64,000 nt of DNA from Omphiscola glabra (Eukaryota; Mollusca; Gastropoda; Lymnaeidae), in NCBI GenBank assembly GCA_964017045.1, contig OZ024794.1:3737501-3801500 (forward strand). Reading direction: 5' to 3'. Each line of letters starts with the position of its first letter. The stretch's first letter is position 1. Of this stretch, positions 62,301-63,647 are shown in pieces. The position numbers and the translations under genes were made by a program. Under the pieces are notes generated by a model that made no database searches, had not been told where the DNA came from, and saw only the letters and a list, made by a program, of their open reading frames with translations.

Positions 62301-63343
62301 GCAAACCTACGGTCTAAGTCAGGTTGTAGTGTAGCAAACCAAAGGTCTAAGTCAGGTTGTAGTGTAGCAAACCAAAGGTCTAAGTCAGGTTGAGTGTAGC
62401 AAACCAAATGTCTAAGTCAGGTTGTAGTGTAGCAAACCAAAGGTCTAAGTCAGGTTGTAGTGTAGCAAACCAAAGATCTAAGTCAGGTTGTAGTGTAGCA
62501 AACCAAAGGTCTAAGTCAGGTTGTAGTGTAGCAAACCTACGGTCTAAGTCAGGTTGTAGTGTAGCAAACCTACGGTCTAAGTCAGGTTGTAGTGTAGCAA
62601 ACCTAGGGTCTAAGCCTGGCCTTATGTTGATGTATTCCATTGATTAATCTTCCAGGCCTTATATCGTGACGGCTCATCTCATGGACCACATAGTCCAACA
62701 CAACCTGCCATCCATGGCTCATCGCAGACAGCTGTCCATGTGTCATCACAGGGGACATTGCCGGACAGATCGTTCCCCCCTCCTACAGGTAAGCTCACTA
62801 TCCTTACCATCTGGGTCAAGAGCAAACAAGTCCTACCGATTTGACCAGTTAGTTGCTATTTGCAAGATTCCTTACTTGGCCACTCCCACCCCTGCTCACC
62901 ATTTCTTGTTCCAATGATTATGTTGCCAGGAATTGACCTAGTTTTTCTTATGATAATGTTGCCAAGAATTGACCTAGTTTTTCTTATGATTATGTTGCCA
63001 AGAATTGACCTAGTTTTTCGTATGATAATGTTGCCAAGAATTGACCTAGTTTTTCTTATATGTTGCCAAGAATTGAACTAGTTTTTCTTATATGTTGCCA
63101 AGAATTGACCTAGTTTTTATGATTATGTTGCCAAGAATTGACCTAGTTTTTCCAATGATTAGTTTCCAAGAATCGACCTCGTTTTTCTGATGACTATGTT
63201 GCCAAGAATTGACCTCGTTTTTCTGATGATTATGTTGCCAAGAATTGACCTTTCCTTTTGTTGCTGTTTCAGGGAGCTCAATTCGCCACAAATCGTTTAA
63301 AGATAAGAGGTCAGAGTCAGCTCCTACAAAGTCACAGTCACAG
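1787..63343 (+). CDS. Partial RhoGEF-type gene with a C1 domain (14 exons joined)
   Basis: Fourteen exons chain in one phase-consistent frame: 1787-1883, 7037-7220, 7862-7977, 8618-8781, 13164-13279, 14154-14304, 14837-14876, 15723-15770, 17834-17941, 18510-18621, 45023-45146, 46676-46746, 62656-62788, 63273-63343. They give about 512 residues with neither a start Met nor a terminal stop, so both ends lie outside. Residues 1-340 are Ser/Pro/acid-rich and look disordered; 340-390 are strongly basic; 391-438 form a C1 domain (H391, C404, C407, C419, C422, H427, C431, C438); 445-512 are again Ser/Pro-rich. Known for the family: a C1 placed before DH-PH marks the GEF-H1/ARHGEF2, AKAP13 and ARHGEF28 group, which activate RhoA. 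Inference: the long region before C1 favours AKAP13 or ARHGEF28 over short GEF-H1. The DH-PH part is not in the window, so RhoGEF identity rests on the C1 and its context. A different C1 protein is possible. Confidence 0.72.
1884..2650. other. Intron 1, unique AT-rich sequence
   Basis: AT-rich sequence with poly-T and poly-A runs and no conserved open frame. I see no further exon, and the phases of exons 1 and 2 do not call for one. Confidence 0.5.
2655..2945. repeat. Minisatellite, 31-bp unit
   Basis: About nine copies with core actcagtacaatattgatac. Units alternate between aacgctactc and aaatgactct variants. Confidence 0.92.
3082..4888. repeat. Minisatellite, 30-bp unit, about 60 copies
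   Basis: Near-perfect units with core caacatgttacttcaccaca. Length 30 keeps a ten-residue periodic frame open, but this is a repeat artefact. Variants are aaaa/agaa and caaca/caata, and a cacatcaaaa variant fills the 3' end. A single 1-bp deletion near 4469 shifts the register. Confidence 0.97.
4889..5430. other. Intron 1, unique spacer
   Basis: No convincing coding signal. A loose repeat of ttgtccag-like motifs between 5120 and 5320 looks like a decayed array. Confidence 0.4.
5432..5820. repeat. Minisatellite, 15-bp unit
   Basis: About 25 copies of gatgacatagctgta and variants. The period of 15 keeps frames open, giving apparent small proteins on the minus strand that I do not accept as genes. 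Confidence 0.93.
5985..6460. repeat. Minisatellite, 43-bp unit
   Basis: About eleven copies with core ctttggtaatggtctgctag; several carry a short deletion after the agggca motif. Confidence 0.93.
6461..7036. other. Intron 1, unique 3' part
   Basis: No gene seen. It leads into the exon 2 acceptor at 7035-7036. Confidence 0.4.
7037..7220 (+). CDS. Exon 2 (RhoGEF-like gene)
   Basis: The acceptor is tttttag and the donor CAG|GTTGGT, which is a weak donor. Phase 2 in, phase 0 out. The exon encodes about residues 33-94, including [19 protein letters not shown] and ending [13 protein letters not shown]. The other two frames close quickly. No domain is recognised; the polar, Pro- and Ser-containing composition suggests a linker or regulatory segment. 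A 22-bp-unit array begins 47 bp after the donor. Confidence 0.75.
7267..7455. repeat. Minisatellite, 22-bp unit
   Basis: About nine copies with core ccatgacggccgacacag. It is CpG-containing in an otherwise AT-rich intron and starts 47 bp after the exon 2 donor. Confidence 0.93.
7634..7800. repeat. Minisatellite, 32-bp unit
   Basis: Five nearly identical copies with core gtaattgttagcctcatgtg in intron 2. Confidence 0.93.
7862..7977 (+). CDS. Exon 3 (RhoGEF-like gene), 3' end copied into intron array
   Basis: The acceptor is ttgtacag; the donor is AAG|GTAGAA. Phase 0 in, phase 2 out; the split Ser codon AG|T is completed by exon 4. Residues 95-133 include [14 protein letters not shown] and [12 protein letters not shown]. 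The last 19 exon bases and the donor are part of a 47-bp tandem unit that repeats downstream, so five near-identical donors exist at 7978, 8025, 8072, 8119 and 8166. Only the first keeps the frame, because each extension reads into TAG at once. Confidence 0.78.
7959..8185 (+). repeat. 47-bp tandem repeat that includes the exon 3 end and splice donor
   Basis: Almost five copies with core catgactgggagaaggtaga. The first copy is the last 19 bases of exon 3 plus 28 bases of intron. Donor sites (AAG|GTAGAA) recur every 47 bp at 7978, 8025, 8072, 8119 and 8166. Confidence 0.95.
8490..8612. repeat. Minisatellite, 24-bp unit at the exon 4 acceptor
   Basis: About five copies with core tgtgtgacttgattatttcc. 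The array reaches within six bases of the acceptor and supplies its pyrimidine tract. Confidence 0.88.
8618..8781 (+). CDS. Exon 4 (RhoGEF-like gene), acidic Ser-rich
   Basis: The acceptor tatcag completes the Ser codon begun in exon 3; the donor is GCAG|GTATAC, phase 1 out. Residues 133-188 read [17 protein letters not shown] and later [18 protein letters not shown]. The acid and Ser clusters suggest casein-kinase-type phosphorylation sites and disorder (inference). The region just before the acceptor is a 24-bp tandem array of cttgattatttcc-like pyrimidine-rich units, which therefore supplies the branch region and polypyrimidine tract. Confidence 0.78.
8895..9180. repeat. Short degenerate repeats (tagtgacca; gccccatgataat)
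   Basis: Copies of a 9-12 bp tagtgacca motif at 8902-8980, then about five loosely spaced gccccatgataa units at 9050-9178. Confidence 0.6.
9181..9744. other. Intron 4, unique spacer
   Basis: AT-rich, with no exon or element I can define. Confidence 0.4.
9745..10065. repeat. Minisatellite, 32-bp unit
   Basis: About ten copies with core ctccaagttgatcaatcagt. Confidence 0.94.
10066..10725. other. Intron 4, unique spacer
   Basis: No coding signal or element recognised. Confidence 0.4.
10728..11245. repeat. Minisatellite, 25-bp unit, split by a MITE
   Basis: About fourteen copies with core ggcactattcttacaaactg. The array is interrupted at 10992-11146 by a transposon and continues in register afterwards. 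Confidence 0.93.
10992..11146. mobile_element. 155-bp MITE with inverted termini and 6-bp target duplication
   Basis: The termini are perfect 13-bp inverted repeats, cagacctgtttac, with imperfect similarity further in (both sides hold an acgatttt-like motif). The flanks repeat ctattc (10986-10991 and 11147-11152), and removing the element plus one ctattc restores an intact 25-bp array unit. The CAG...CTG ends resemble hAT-type elements; a 6-bp duplication would fit the hAT6 group (inference). It has no coding capacity. Confidence 0.82.
11246..11925. other. Intron 4, unique spacer
   Basis: No gene, element or array seen. Confidence 0.4.
11930..12302. repeat. Minisatellite, 23-bp unit
   Basis: About sixteen copies with core ccagacatttctttgt. 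Period 23 is not a multiple of three, yet all three + frames remain open, which shows these frames are incidental. Confidence 0.94.
12395..12500. repeat. Dispersed repeat copy lacking the 39-bp array
   Basis: The sequence cgtgaacttcccatc, then acttgacaaaacatg, then aagaatcccaatt recurs in the same order at 13860-13933, where a 39-bp array sits inside the related element. This copy has a single unit. Confidence 0.7.
12501..13163. other. Intron 4, unique 3' part
   Basis: AT-rich, with poly-A runs near 12661 and 12682 and a two-copy repeat of gtttggaaccacccttca at 13040-13090. It ends at the exon 5 acceptor. Confidence 0.4.
13164..13279 (+). CDS. Exon 5 (RhoGEF-like gene)
   Basis: The acceptor is tgacctccag and the donor CTG|GTAAGG, both strong. 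Phase 1 in, phase 0 out. Residues 188-226 include [18 protein letters not shown] and [10 protein letters not shown]. The frame is open throughout and joins exons 4 and 6 without a stop. No domain is recognised. It lies 4.4 kb downstream of exon 4, across an intron that holds several arrays and a MITE. Confidence 0.8.
13490..13882. repeat. Minisatellite, 39-bp unit
   Basis: Ten copies with core gcaattgatgaacttcccat, expanded within a second copy of the dispersed repeat seen at 12395. Period 39 keeps frames open on both strands; no protein is inferred. Confidence 0.95.
14154..14304 (+). CDS. Exon 6 (RhoGEF-like gene), 3' end partly duplicated
   Basis: The acceptor is tttattcag and the donor TCTG|GTCAGT. 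Phase 0 in, phase 1 out. Residues 227-277 begin [15 protein letters not shown] and end [17 protein letters not shown]. The Ser/Thr-Pro pattern of the second half resembles 14-3-3 or proline-directed kinase sites (inference only). The last 19 exon bases and the following 43 intron bases recur 140 bp downstream at 14426-14487, giving a second identical donor at 14445. Confidence 0.8.
14426..14487 (+). repeat. Duplicate of the exon 6 end plus donor
   Basis: It matches 14286-14347 with one visible difference (gaagta for gaagtt) at an offset of 140 bp. It includes the last 19 exon bases and the donor G|GTCAGT, here at 14445. Confidence 0.9.
14488..14836. other. Intron 6, unique part
   Basis: AT-rich sequence; nothing further recognised. 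Confidence 0.4.
14837..14876 (+). CDS. Exon 7, a 40-bp microexon
   Basis: The acceptor is tatttgcag; the donor is CA|GTAGGT. Using the next GT four bases later would include an in-frame TAG, so the first is preferred. Phase 1 in, phase 2 out. It encodes [13 protein letters not shown], about residues 277-290. Its small size makes it a good candidate for alternative splicing, but skipping it alone would shift the frame. Confidence 0.68.
15213..15395. repeat. Minisatellite, 22-bp unit
   Basis: About seven copies with core cacacattcatcacagggcc, followed by looser CA-rich sequence to about 15480. Confidence 0.9.
15723..15770 (+). CDS. Exon 8, a 48-bp microexon
   Basis: The acceptor is ttttcctttcag, with a strong pyrimidine tract; the donor is GA|GTGAGT. 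Phase 2 in and out, so the exon can be skipped without changing frame. It encodes [16 protein letters not shown], residues 290-306: an aromatic cluster in an acidic setting, which could be a short binding motif (inference). Confidence 0.75.
15771..16690. other. Intron 8, unique AT-rich part
   Basis: No exon or element recognised; the phases of exons 8 and 9 join without one. Confidence 0.4.
16695..16810. repeat. Short tandem repeat, about 45-bp unit
   Basis: Two to three copies built on gtggtcagatagctata and cacatgagtggt. Confidence 0.7.
16812..17296. repeat. Minisatellite, 34-bp unit
   Basis: About fourteen copies with core gaagtctaccattagctaga. Confidence 0.95.
17388..17570. repeat. Minisatellite, 38-bp AT-rich unit
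   Basis: About four and a half copies with core aacatgtaatttaaaatgta. Confidence 0.92.
17834..17941 (+). CDS. Exon 9 (RhoGEF-like gene), acidic helix
   Basis: The acceptor is tgctgtcag and the donor GA|GTAAGT. Phase 2 in and out, 108 bp, so it is also a frame-neutral cassette. Residues 306-342 include [16 protein letters not shown], a probable charged helix, and end SMKDFLNEE. Members of the AKAP13/GEF-H1 group carry comparable acidic, Ser-containing stretches before or after C1; this is similarity of character and not a proven alignment. Confidence 0.82.
18036..18215. repeat. Minisatellite, 28-bp unit
   Basis: About six copies with core aatgaaggcccacagtctag in intron 9. Confidence 0.92.
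18510..18621 (+). CDS. Exon 10 (RhoGEF-like gene), basic pre-C1 segment
   Basis: The acceptor is ctcacctag and the donor AAG|GTAGGC. Phase 2 in, phase 0 out. Residues 342-379 are strongly basic and end [18 protein letters not shown], which joins directly to the basic start of exon 11. A basic linker just before C1 is typical of GEF-H1/AKAP13 proteins. The following intron is 26.4 kb long; a degenerate tandem array begins within about 10 bp of the donor. Confidence 0.82.
18630..18865. repeat. Degenerate array directly after the exon 10 donor
   Basis: Repeated tcctctacctgtgt, atcatgtgtgtaatcatg and cctgtcatgtgtaat segments in units of about 60-65 bp. Confidence 0.75.
19135..21530. repeat. Minisatellite, 33-bp unit, about 72 copies, with higher-order structure
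   Basis: Core gtgacttcaccttctcctac. The rare variant gctgtatgactt at 19601 recurs at 20591, 990 bp (30 units) away with matching neighbours, which marks a duplicated block. Period 33 gives 11-residue periodic open frames on both strands; these are not taken as genes. Confidence 0.95.
21670..21795. repeat. CT-rich microsatellite
   Basis: Nearly pure pyrimidine tract of ctct and ccct runs on the + strand. Confidence 0.92.
22060..22542. repeat. Minisatellite, 36- to 39-bp unit
   Basis: About thirteen copies with core gagtgcagtttgatcaagtt. Units end in either tagtgta or catgtgaa, giving two length classes. Confidence 0.93.
22543..23310. other. Intron 10, unique spacer
   Basis: About 770 bp of non-repetitive sequence. 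Short open frames on the minus strand (22882-23150) have no recognised homology. Nothing else seen. Confidence 0.4.
23312..23545. repeat. Minisatellite, 37-bp unit
   Basis: Six copies with core agctagagttagtgccgcc. The start, tagtggcgtagctagagt, resembles a motif also present at 47072 and 47120, so the unit probably derives from a dispersed element. Confidence 0.93.
23680..24212. repeat. Minisatellite, 33-bp unit
   Basis: Sixteen copies with core gatgattggatagaaaggtc; open on both strands because of the period. Confidence 0.95.
24390..24520. repeat. Tandem repeat, about 51-bp unit
   Basis: Two and a half copies with core gccagccatggtgtagccac. Confidence 0.88.
24605..25570. repeat. Minisatellite, 26/27-bp unit
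   Basis: About 37 copies with core catgcaagctgtcaaagatt. Copies with tttgga (26 bp) and tttagga (27 bp) are mixed, so the frame drifts along the array. Late copies change gctgtc to gctggc. Confidence 0.95.
25571..26195. repeat. Minisatellite, 26- to 29-bp unit abutting the previous array
   Basis: About 22 copies with core taaacattagcatgacttct and a variable G/A spacer (tatgggggt or tataaaggg). Confidence 0.95.
26196..26589. other. Intron 10, unique spacer
   Basis: It contains cagtggttcccaacc at 26292, which resembles a hAT/Charlie terminus, but no matching second terminus was found. Confidence 0.35.
26590..27568. repeat. Minisatellite, 38-bp unit
   Basis: About 26 copies with core gagcacatcattgacatcct; the first copies are degenerate and the later ones homogeneous. 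Confidence 0.95.
27569..28400. other. Intron 10, unique spacer with a 28-A run
   Basis: A run of 28 A at 28130-28157 lies 50 bp after aataaa at 28075. It could be the tail of a retroposed sequence, but no upstream open frame or flanking duplication supports this. Confidence 0.4.
28403..28625. repeat. Minisatellite, 27-bp unit
   Basis: About eight copies with core ttgtatcaacttattcgcct. Confidence 0.93.
28814..30005 (-). pseudogene. Decayed hAT transposase (C-terminal part, ZMYM1-like type)
   Basis: The minus strand gives, in several frames, pieces in the order expected for a hAT transposase of the ZMYM1-like group: [13 protein letters not shown] near 29995, [19 protein letters not shown] and [16 protein letters not shown] at 29810-29965, then [20 protein letters not shown] at 29154, [17 protein letters not shown] at 29030, [10 protein letters not shown] and KNYLRST at about 28955-28900, and [15 protein letters not shown] ending at a stop at 28814. 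The SCERSFS and LALLSIE motifs belong to the conserved hAT dimerisation domain. At least three frameshifts (one in a gtgtgt run) and stops break it, and a 36-bp tandem array is inserted between its two halves. It is a fossil with no activity; the upstream limit is uncertain. Confidence 0.82.
29140..29802. repeat. 36-bp array grown from hAT transposase coding sequence
   Basis: About 18 copies with core aactcatcatagaaagaggt. On the minus strand an intact unit reads [12 protein letters not shown], twelve codons continuous with the hAT frame SEDELLKEI at its edge. Most other units have a stop from tcatca to tcatctta changes. Confidence 0.93.
30006..30345. other. Intron 10, unique spacer
   Basis: No gene seen; it may hold further unrecognisable hAT sequence. 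Confidence 0.35.
30346..31570. repeat. Minisatellite, 33-bp GC-rich unit, about 37 copies
   Basis: Core gggcgtgtgccactactatc. Open in several frames on both strands over about 1.2 kb because the unit lacks stops; the predicted 11-residue repeats have no known counterpart. Confidence 0.96.
31695..31900. repeat. Compound repeat of gtgtaatgtagtgtag
   Basis: A 16-bp motif, gtgtaatgtagtgtag, repeated in clusters separated by gattgcctatcc segments. Confidence 0.85.
31901..32360. other. Intron 10, unique spacer
   Basis: Nothing recognised. Confidence 0.35.
32365..32615. repeat. CT-rich imperfect repeat (ctctctaccctc)
   Basis: Pyrimidine-rich units of about 12 bp mixed with acatgacatctcac segments. 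Confidence 0.85.
32805..33262. repeat. Minisatellite, 13-bp unit
   Basis: About 35 copies of ttgatatggtcag with tgattag and tgttaat variants; it runs straight into the next array. Confidence 0.94.
33264..35630. repeat. Minisatellite, 32-bp unit, about 74 copies
   Basis: Highly homogeneous; core aacagtaccaagactttgtg. The only common variant is gaacat/gagcat, and two units carry agcacc. Because 32 is not a multiple of three, all three minus frames stay open for almost 800 codons, a striking but incidental effect. Confidence 0.97.
35640..36035. other. Spacer with G-homopolymer element
   Basis: Two long G runs, near 35721 and 35846, and a shorter one near 35786 bracket a GC-rich segment, which looks like a fragment of a dispersed element. 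I cannot define its ends. Confidence 0.4.
36040..37195. repeat. Minisatellite, 27-bp unit with nested GTA microsatellite
   Basis: About 42 copies with core ttaatctagtagtagtaaga. Units differ mainly in the number of gta triplets (24, 27, 30 or 33 bp), so length varies in steps of three and a frame stays open throughout. Confidence 0.95.
37240..37392. repeat. Minisatellite, 22-bp unit
   Basis: Six to seven copies with core gggccacgccagtggtttgt. Confidence 0.93.
37400..38335. other. Intron 10, unique sequence with a possible element
   Basis: The segment at about 37700-37905 (agggccgttccgag, ggcacccggg, ggcgcccctc, then a C run) resembles fragments of GC-rich dispersed elements seen in molluscs (from memory, low certainty). 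The remaining sequence up to 38335 is unusually CpG-containing and unique. Confidence 0.4.
38339..38368 (+). CDS. Candidate alternative first coding exon (speculative)
   Basis: An ATG at 38339 opens [10 protein letters not shown] and is followed at once by a strong donor, GGG|GTGAGT, in phase 0. That phase fits the phase 0 entry of exon 11, so a short isoform starting just before the C1 domain is possible, as in GEF-H1. One in three random sites would match the phase, and no promoter is proven. Confidence 0.22.
38465..38660. repeat. Minisatellite, 29-bp unit carrying palindromic E-boxes
   Basis: Six to seven copies with core ttactgtcacgtgacgtatt. Four copies contain gtcacgtgac, a perfect 10-bp palindrome that equals the CLEAR/E-box consensus; two carry gtcacgtggc. 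Confidence 0.93.
38885..39130. repeat. Degenerate array, about 24- to 27-bp unit
   Basis: Loose copies of atggatacctgattattg; decays further into 39130-39290. Confidence 0.75.
39363..39652. repeat. Minisatellite, 42-bp unit
   Basis: About seven copies with core gacatgagagctttgtgata; one copy lacks the attgt segment. Confidence 0.95.
39945..40036. repeat. Minisatellite, 26-bp unit
   Basis: Three and a half copies with core cagtacacggtctgtctaca. Confidence 0.9.
40037..40530. repeat. Minisatellite, 13-bp unit
   Basis: About 38 copies of ttatatcgtctgg with cgcc and cttg variants, starting where the previous array ends (shared ggtctgg). Confidence 0.95.
40594..40705. repeat. Minisatellite, 21-bp unit
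   Basis: About five copies with core ggtccccgtggttagttt. Confidence 0.9.
40915..41435. repeat. Minisatellite, 20- to 25-bp unit
   Basis: About 21 copies with core tcctatgttcttgtagtccc; early units are shorter (gtcacacagt) and later ones uniform (cccacagct). Confidence 0.95.
41445..41655. repeat. Compound repeat of ggtcagtacgcatc and ggtcagtactaatttg
   Basis: Two related subunits of about 14 and 18 bp alternate irregularly. Confidence 0.88.
41740..42205. repeat. Minisatellite, 22-bp unit
   Basis: About 20 copies with core tgtcgtgtgactgacctcaa; moderately diverged. Confidence 0.93.
42580..42818. repeat. Minisatellite, 25-bp unit
   Basis: About nine copies with core acactgctattgatgggt. Confidence 0.93.
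42819..43730. other. Intron 10, mostly unique spacer
   Basis: Degenerate actaatgt-type repeats at 42950-43130 are early, diverged copies of the next array's unit. The rest shows no gene. Confidence 0.4.
43735..44995. repeat. Minisatellite, 35/36-bp unit, about 35 copies
   Basis: Core ccattgacttttgtcactaa. A single extra T (gtttaatcc) distinguishes the 36-bp class. The array ends about 30 bp before the exon 11 acceptor and so provides its likely branch region. Confidence 0.95.
45023..45146 (+). CDS. Exon 11, first half of the C1 domain
   Basis: The acceptor is tttgtttcag and the donor GAAA|GTAAGA. Phase 0 in, phase 1 out. It begins [17 protein letters not shown] and carries the first C1 ligands: H391, then C404-x2-C407 and C419. 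C1 domains bind two zinc ions and in this family are atypical, non-phorbol-binding modules that help localisation or autoinhibition (established for the family). An OC1-like transposon lies 23 bp after the donor. If the donor is missed, the frame stays open through the whole element to a stop at 45365. Confidence 0.88.
45170..45332 (-). mobile_element. OC1-like (OposCharlie1) short hAT element, 163 bp
   Basis: Terminal inverted repeats cagtggtcggcaaa at both ends, flanked by a perfect 8-bp duplication, atctaggc (45162-45169 and 45333-45340), the hAT hallmark. Read on the minus strand the start, including actcatgagtc and gagccaaa, matches what I remember of the OC1 consensus. It has no coding capacity and would be mobilised by a partner's transposase. 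It lies 23 bp inside intron 11, so it is very close to the exon 11 donor. Confidence 0.85.
45365..45610. repeat. Short tandem repeats in intron 11
   Basis: Two copies of acagcatggatgtttcttaa at 45371-45425, then three to four copies of a unit around agttaacattgttaaca and ataagcttaacagtt. Confidence 0.8.
45611..45955. other. Intron 11, unique spacer
   Basis: No gene or element recognised. Confidence 0.4.
45965..46185. repeat. Imperfect array, 14- to 20-bp unit
   Basis: About twelve copies of gactgacagatttaga-like units. Confidence 0.88.
46344..46542. mobile_element. SPIN-like ('Space Invaders') short hAT element, 199 bp
   Basis: The termini are cagcggttctcaacct and its near-complement, with the 8-bp duplication ttttagat on each side (46336-46343 and 46543-46550). 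The interior keeps features I recall from SPIN: gggtcgcgacccc near the left end and cgcggcattaggaaggt at the right. A nearby paralogous flank, ggaagttttagatagata at about 46580, shows the site without the element and with a single ttttagat. Non-coding; an internal-deletion derivative. Confidence 0.9.
46676..46746 (+). CDS. Exon 12, second half of the C1 domain
   Basis: The acceptor is aacattttcag and the donor AAG|GTAAGG. Phase 1 in, phase 0 out. It encodes [18 protein letters not shown] followed by a basic tail, supplying C422, H427, C431 and C438. The spacing H-x3-C-x6-C is shifted by one residue from the usual H-x2-C-x7-C, while the distance from H to the last C stays at the usual 11. This divergence supports an atypical C1. 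Confidence 0.88.
46825..47030. repeat. Minisatellite, 23-bp unit
   Basis: About nine copies with core ctaaccaaagtgtcttctat; it starts about 75 bp after the exon 12 donor. Confidence 0.93.
47032..47180. repeat. Duplicated fragment of a dispersed element with a C run
   Basis: Two copies of agctagcgtagatctgttga, each followed by gcagtggcgtagctagcgt, then a C run of about 18. The gtggcgtagctag motif is shared with 23312. Confidence 0.7.
47275..47542. repeat. GA-rich purine tract
   Basis: Imperfect gagagagaaagacag repeats forming a strand-asymmetric polypurine stretch of about 260 bp. Confidence 0.92.
47543..47930. other. Intron 12, unique spacer
   Basis: Nothing recognised. Confidence 0.35.
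47935..48660. repeat. Minisatellite, 44-bp unit
   Basis: About fifteen copies with core gacagttctagaacatagcg; copies decay gradually after 48530. One unit carries an extra gcgg. Confidence 0.95.
48680..50245. repeat. Minisatellite, 23-bp unit, about 68 copies
   Basis: Core tcttgttgtagtgactgttc. Period 23 cycles through all frames, yet the minus strand stays open for more than 500 codons because the unit has no minus-strand stop in any frame. Confidence 0.96.
50385..50810. repeat. Minisatellite, 29/30-bp unit
   Basis: About fourteen copies with core actcttggcactgtgtcatt and a variable G run (4-6), degenerate at the 3' end. Confidence 0.94.
50811..51980. other. Intron 12, unique spacer
   Basis: A 90-codon minus frame at 51427-51699 is hydrophobic but unrecognised. 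Two gtcgaaacgtt-like motifs (51839, 51891) resemble sequence seen near the 3' end of some Penelope-like elements; this is a weak hint. Confidence 0.35.
51985..52352. repeat. Minisatellite, 39-bp unit
   Basis: About nine copies with core gttagatttaagtaagaacc. Confidence 0.94.
52490..56430. repeat. Minisatellite, 38-bp unit, about 103 copies, higher-order repeat
   Basis: Core agacagttatctgaatgaaa. A block starting at 52585 recurs at 54181, offset 1596 bp, exactly 42 units. The shared rare variants include cagttgtctg (52625 and 54221), and tctaaacgac with an offset of 1672 (44 units); cattaacctc has an offset of 1710 (45 units). The second block therefore gained three units. Confidence 0.96.
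56431..56955. other. Intron 12, unique spacer
   Basis: No gene or element recognised. Confidence 0.35.
56960..58135. repeat. Minisatellite, 29- to 31-bp unit, about 38 copies
   Basis: Core ttgttggtcccacaactcca. Subtypes ttgttggtc, ttgttgttc and ttcagttggtc form local blocks. Confidence 0.95.
58136..58577. repeat. Minisatellite, 29-bp unit derived from the preceding array
   Basis: About fifteen copies with core agtggtccatcaactccatg; it shares aactccatgac with its neighbour and resembles that array's ttcagttggtc subtype. Confidence 0.95.
58580..58930 (+). promoter_or_regulatory. GC/CpG-rich unique island, possible intronic promoter
   Basis: A GC-rich stretch with many CpGs (ccccgtgagg, gggggcggg, agcgctgtg), unlike the AT-rich surroundings. 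tataat at 58847 lies 29 bp before a tcagtct initiator-like site (A at 58876). It contains a short open frame, 58715-58906. A promoter is inference from composition and spacing only. Confidence 0.35.
58715..58906 (+). CDS. Short open frame with a membrane segment (63 aa, doubtful)
   Basis: It starts [14 protein letters not shown], then has a hydrophobic stretch, [12 protein letters not shown], then a Gly-rich segment: the layout of a type II signal anchor. It stops at 58904. It could be the first exon of a nested gene (Golgi-enzyme-like N-terminus) or chance. No homologue is recognised and no donor is compelling. Confidence 0.2.
   Translation: MSSAVRKPLALIKRCLLVILIAYVGWQQLGGGGVDNKRESAGTRYNFLGAASYSVCRSRADSV
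58931..59154. other. Intron 12, unique spacer
   Basis: No feature recognised. Confidence 0.35.
59155..59430. repeat. Imperfect array, about 34-bp unit
   Basis: About eight diverged copies with core gacaaatgtttacaaattca. Confidence 0.88.
59431..59815. other. Intron 12, unique spacer
   Basis: Nothing recognised; diverged copies of the next unit begin near 59700. Confidence 0.35.
59820..60932. repeat. Minisatellite, 31-bp unit, 11-unit higher-order repeat
   Basis: About 36 copies with core gatattggcttgacaccctc. Variant patterns recur at an offset of 341 bp, exactly 11 units (ggcctgacaccctgtgtg at 60241 and 60582; cttgacactctgtg at 60491 and 60832). Confidence 0.96.
60933..61284. other. Spacer with a long inverted repeat
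   Basis: ttttgaacgcact at 61229-61241 and its exact complement at 61259-61271 form a 13-bp stem with a 17-base loop. Further out, atcaaattt (61218) and aaatttgat (61285) also pair. Confidence 0.7.
61292..61560. repeat. Minisatellite, 26-bp unit
   Basis: About ten copies with core cgtgaactaagcataaagat. Confidence 0.94.
61561..62215. other. Intron 12, unique spacer with C runs
   Basis: Two C homopolymers at about 62060-62069 and 62093-62109. No gene recognised. Confidence 0.4.
62220..62612. repeat. Minisatellite, 33-bp unit
   Basis: Twelve copies with core aggttgtagtgtagcaaacc, ending about 44 bp before the exon 13 acceptor; one unit lacks two bases. Confidence 0.95.
62656..62788 (+). CDS. 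Exon 13 (RhoGEF-like gene), post-C1 linker
   Basis: The acceptor is aatcttccag and the donor ACAG|GTAAGC. Phase 0 in, phase 1 out. Residues 445-489 begin [14 protein letters not shown] and end [11 protein letters not shown], rich in Ser, His and Pro. It corresponds in position to the Ser-rich linker between C1 and DH in this family. It lies 15.9 kb after exon 12, about 45 bp beyond a 33-bp-unit array. Confidence 0.8.
62915..63250. repeat. Minisatellite, about 36-bp unit
   Basis: About nine copies with core gttgccaagaattgacctag filling most of intron 13 and ending 23 bp before the exon 14 acceptor. Confidence 0.94.
63273..63343 (+). CDS. Exon 14 (RhoGEF-like gene), last exon in window
   Basis: The acceptor is ttgctgtttcag and the donor CAG|GTGAGG. 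Phase 1 in, phase 0 out. Residues 489-512 include [19 protein letters not shown], a basic Ser-rich stretch resembling phospho-regulated linkers before the DH domain (inference). No stop follows, so the gene continues beyond the window. Confidence 0.8.
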
Positions 63344-63384
63344 GTGAGGCAATGAGAGGATGACTGCATGTCATTGAAGAAAGA

Positions 63385-63600
63385 TTGATTCCAAGATTGA
63401 ATGAACTGATTGATTCCACGTTTTAATTATTTGATTGATTACAGGATAAATTTATTCCATGATTGAATGAATTGATTGATTCCATGATTGAATAGATAGA
63501 TCCCATGATTGAATTAAGTTATTGATTCCTGGATTGGTATAATTGATTGATTCAATGATTGAATTAATTGATTGATTACAAGATTGAATTCATGCAAAGT
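63385..63600. repeat. Degenerate ttgattgatt repeat
   Basis: Irregular units of 20-30 bp around attgattgattccatgattg, starting about 45 bp after the exon 14 donor. Confidence 0.8.
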
Positions 63601-63647
63601 ATGATTCATATGAATATTAAATGGCTAACTGAACAGTAAACGAGTGA

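Noticed and set aside
62141..62647. Repeat proteins on both strands before exon 13
   Set aside because: 33-bp array artefact.
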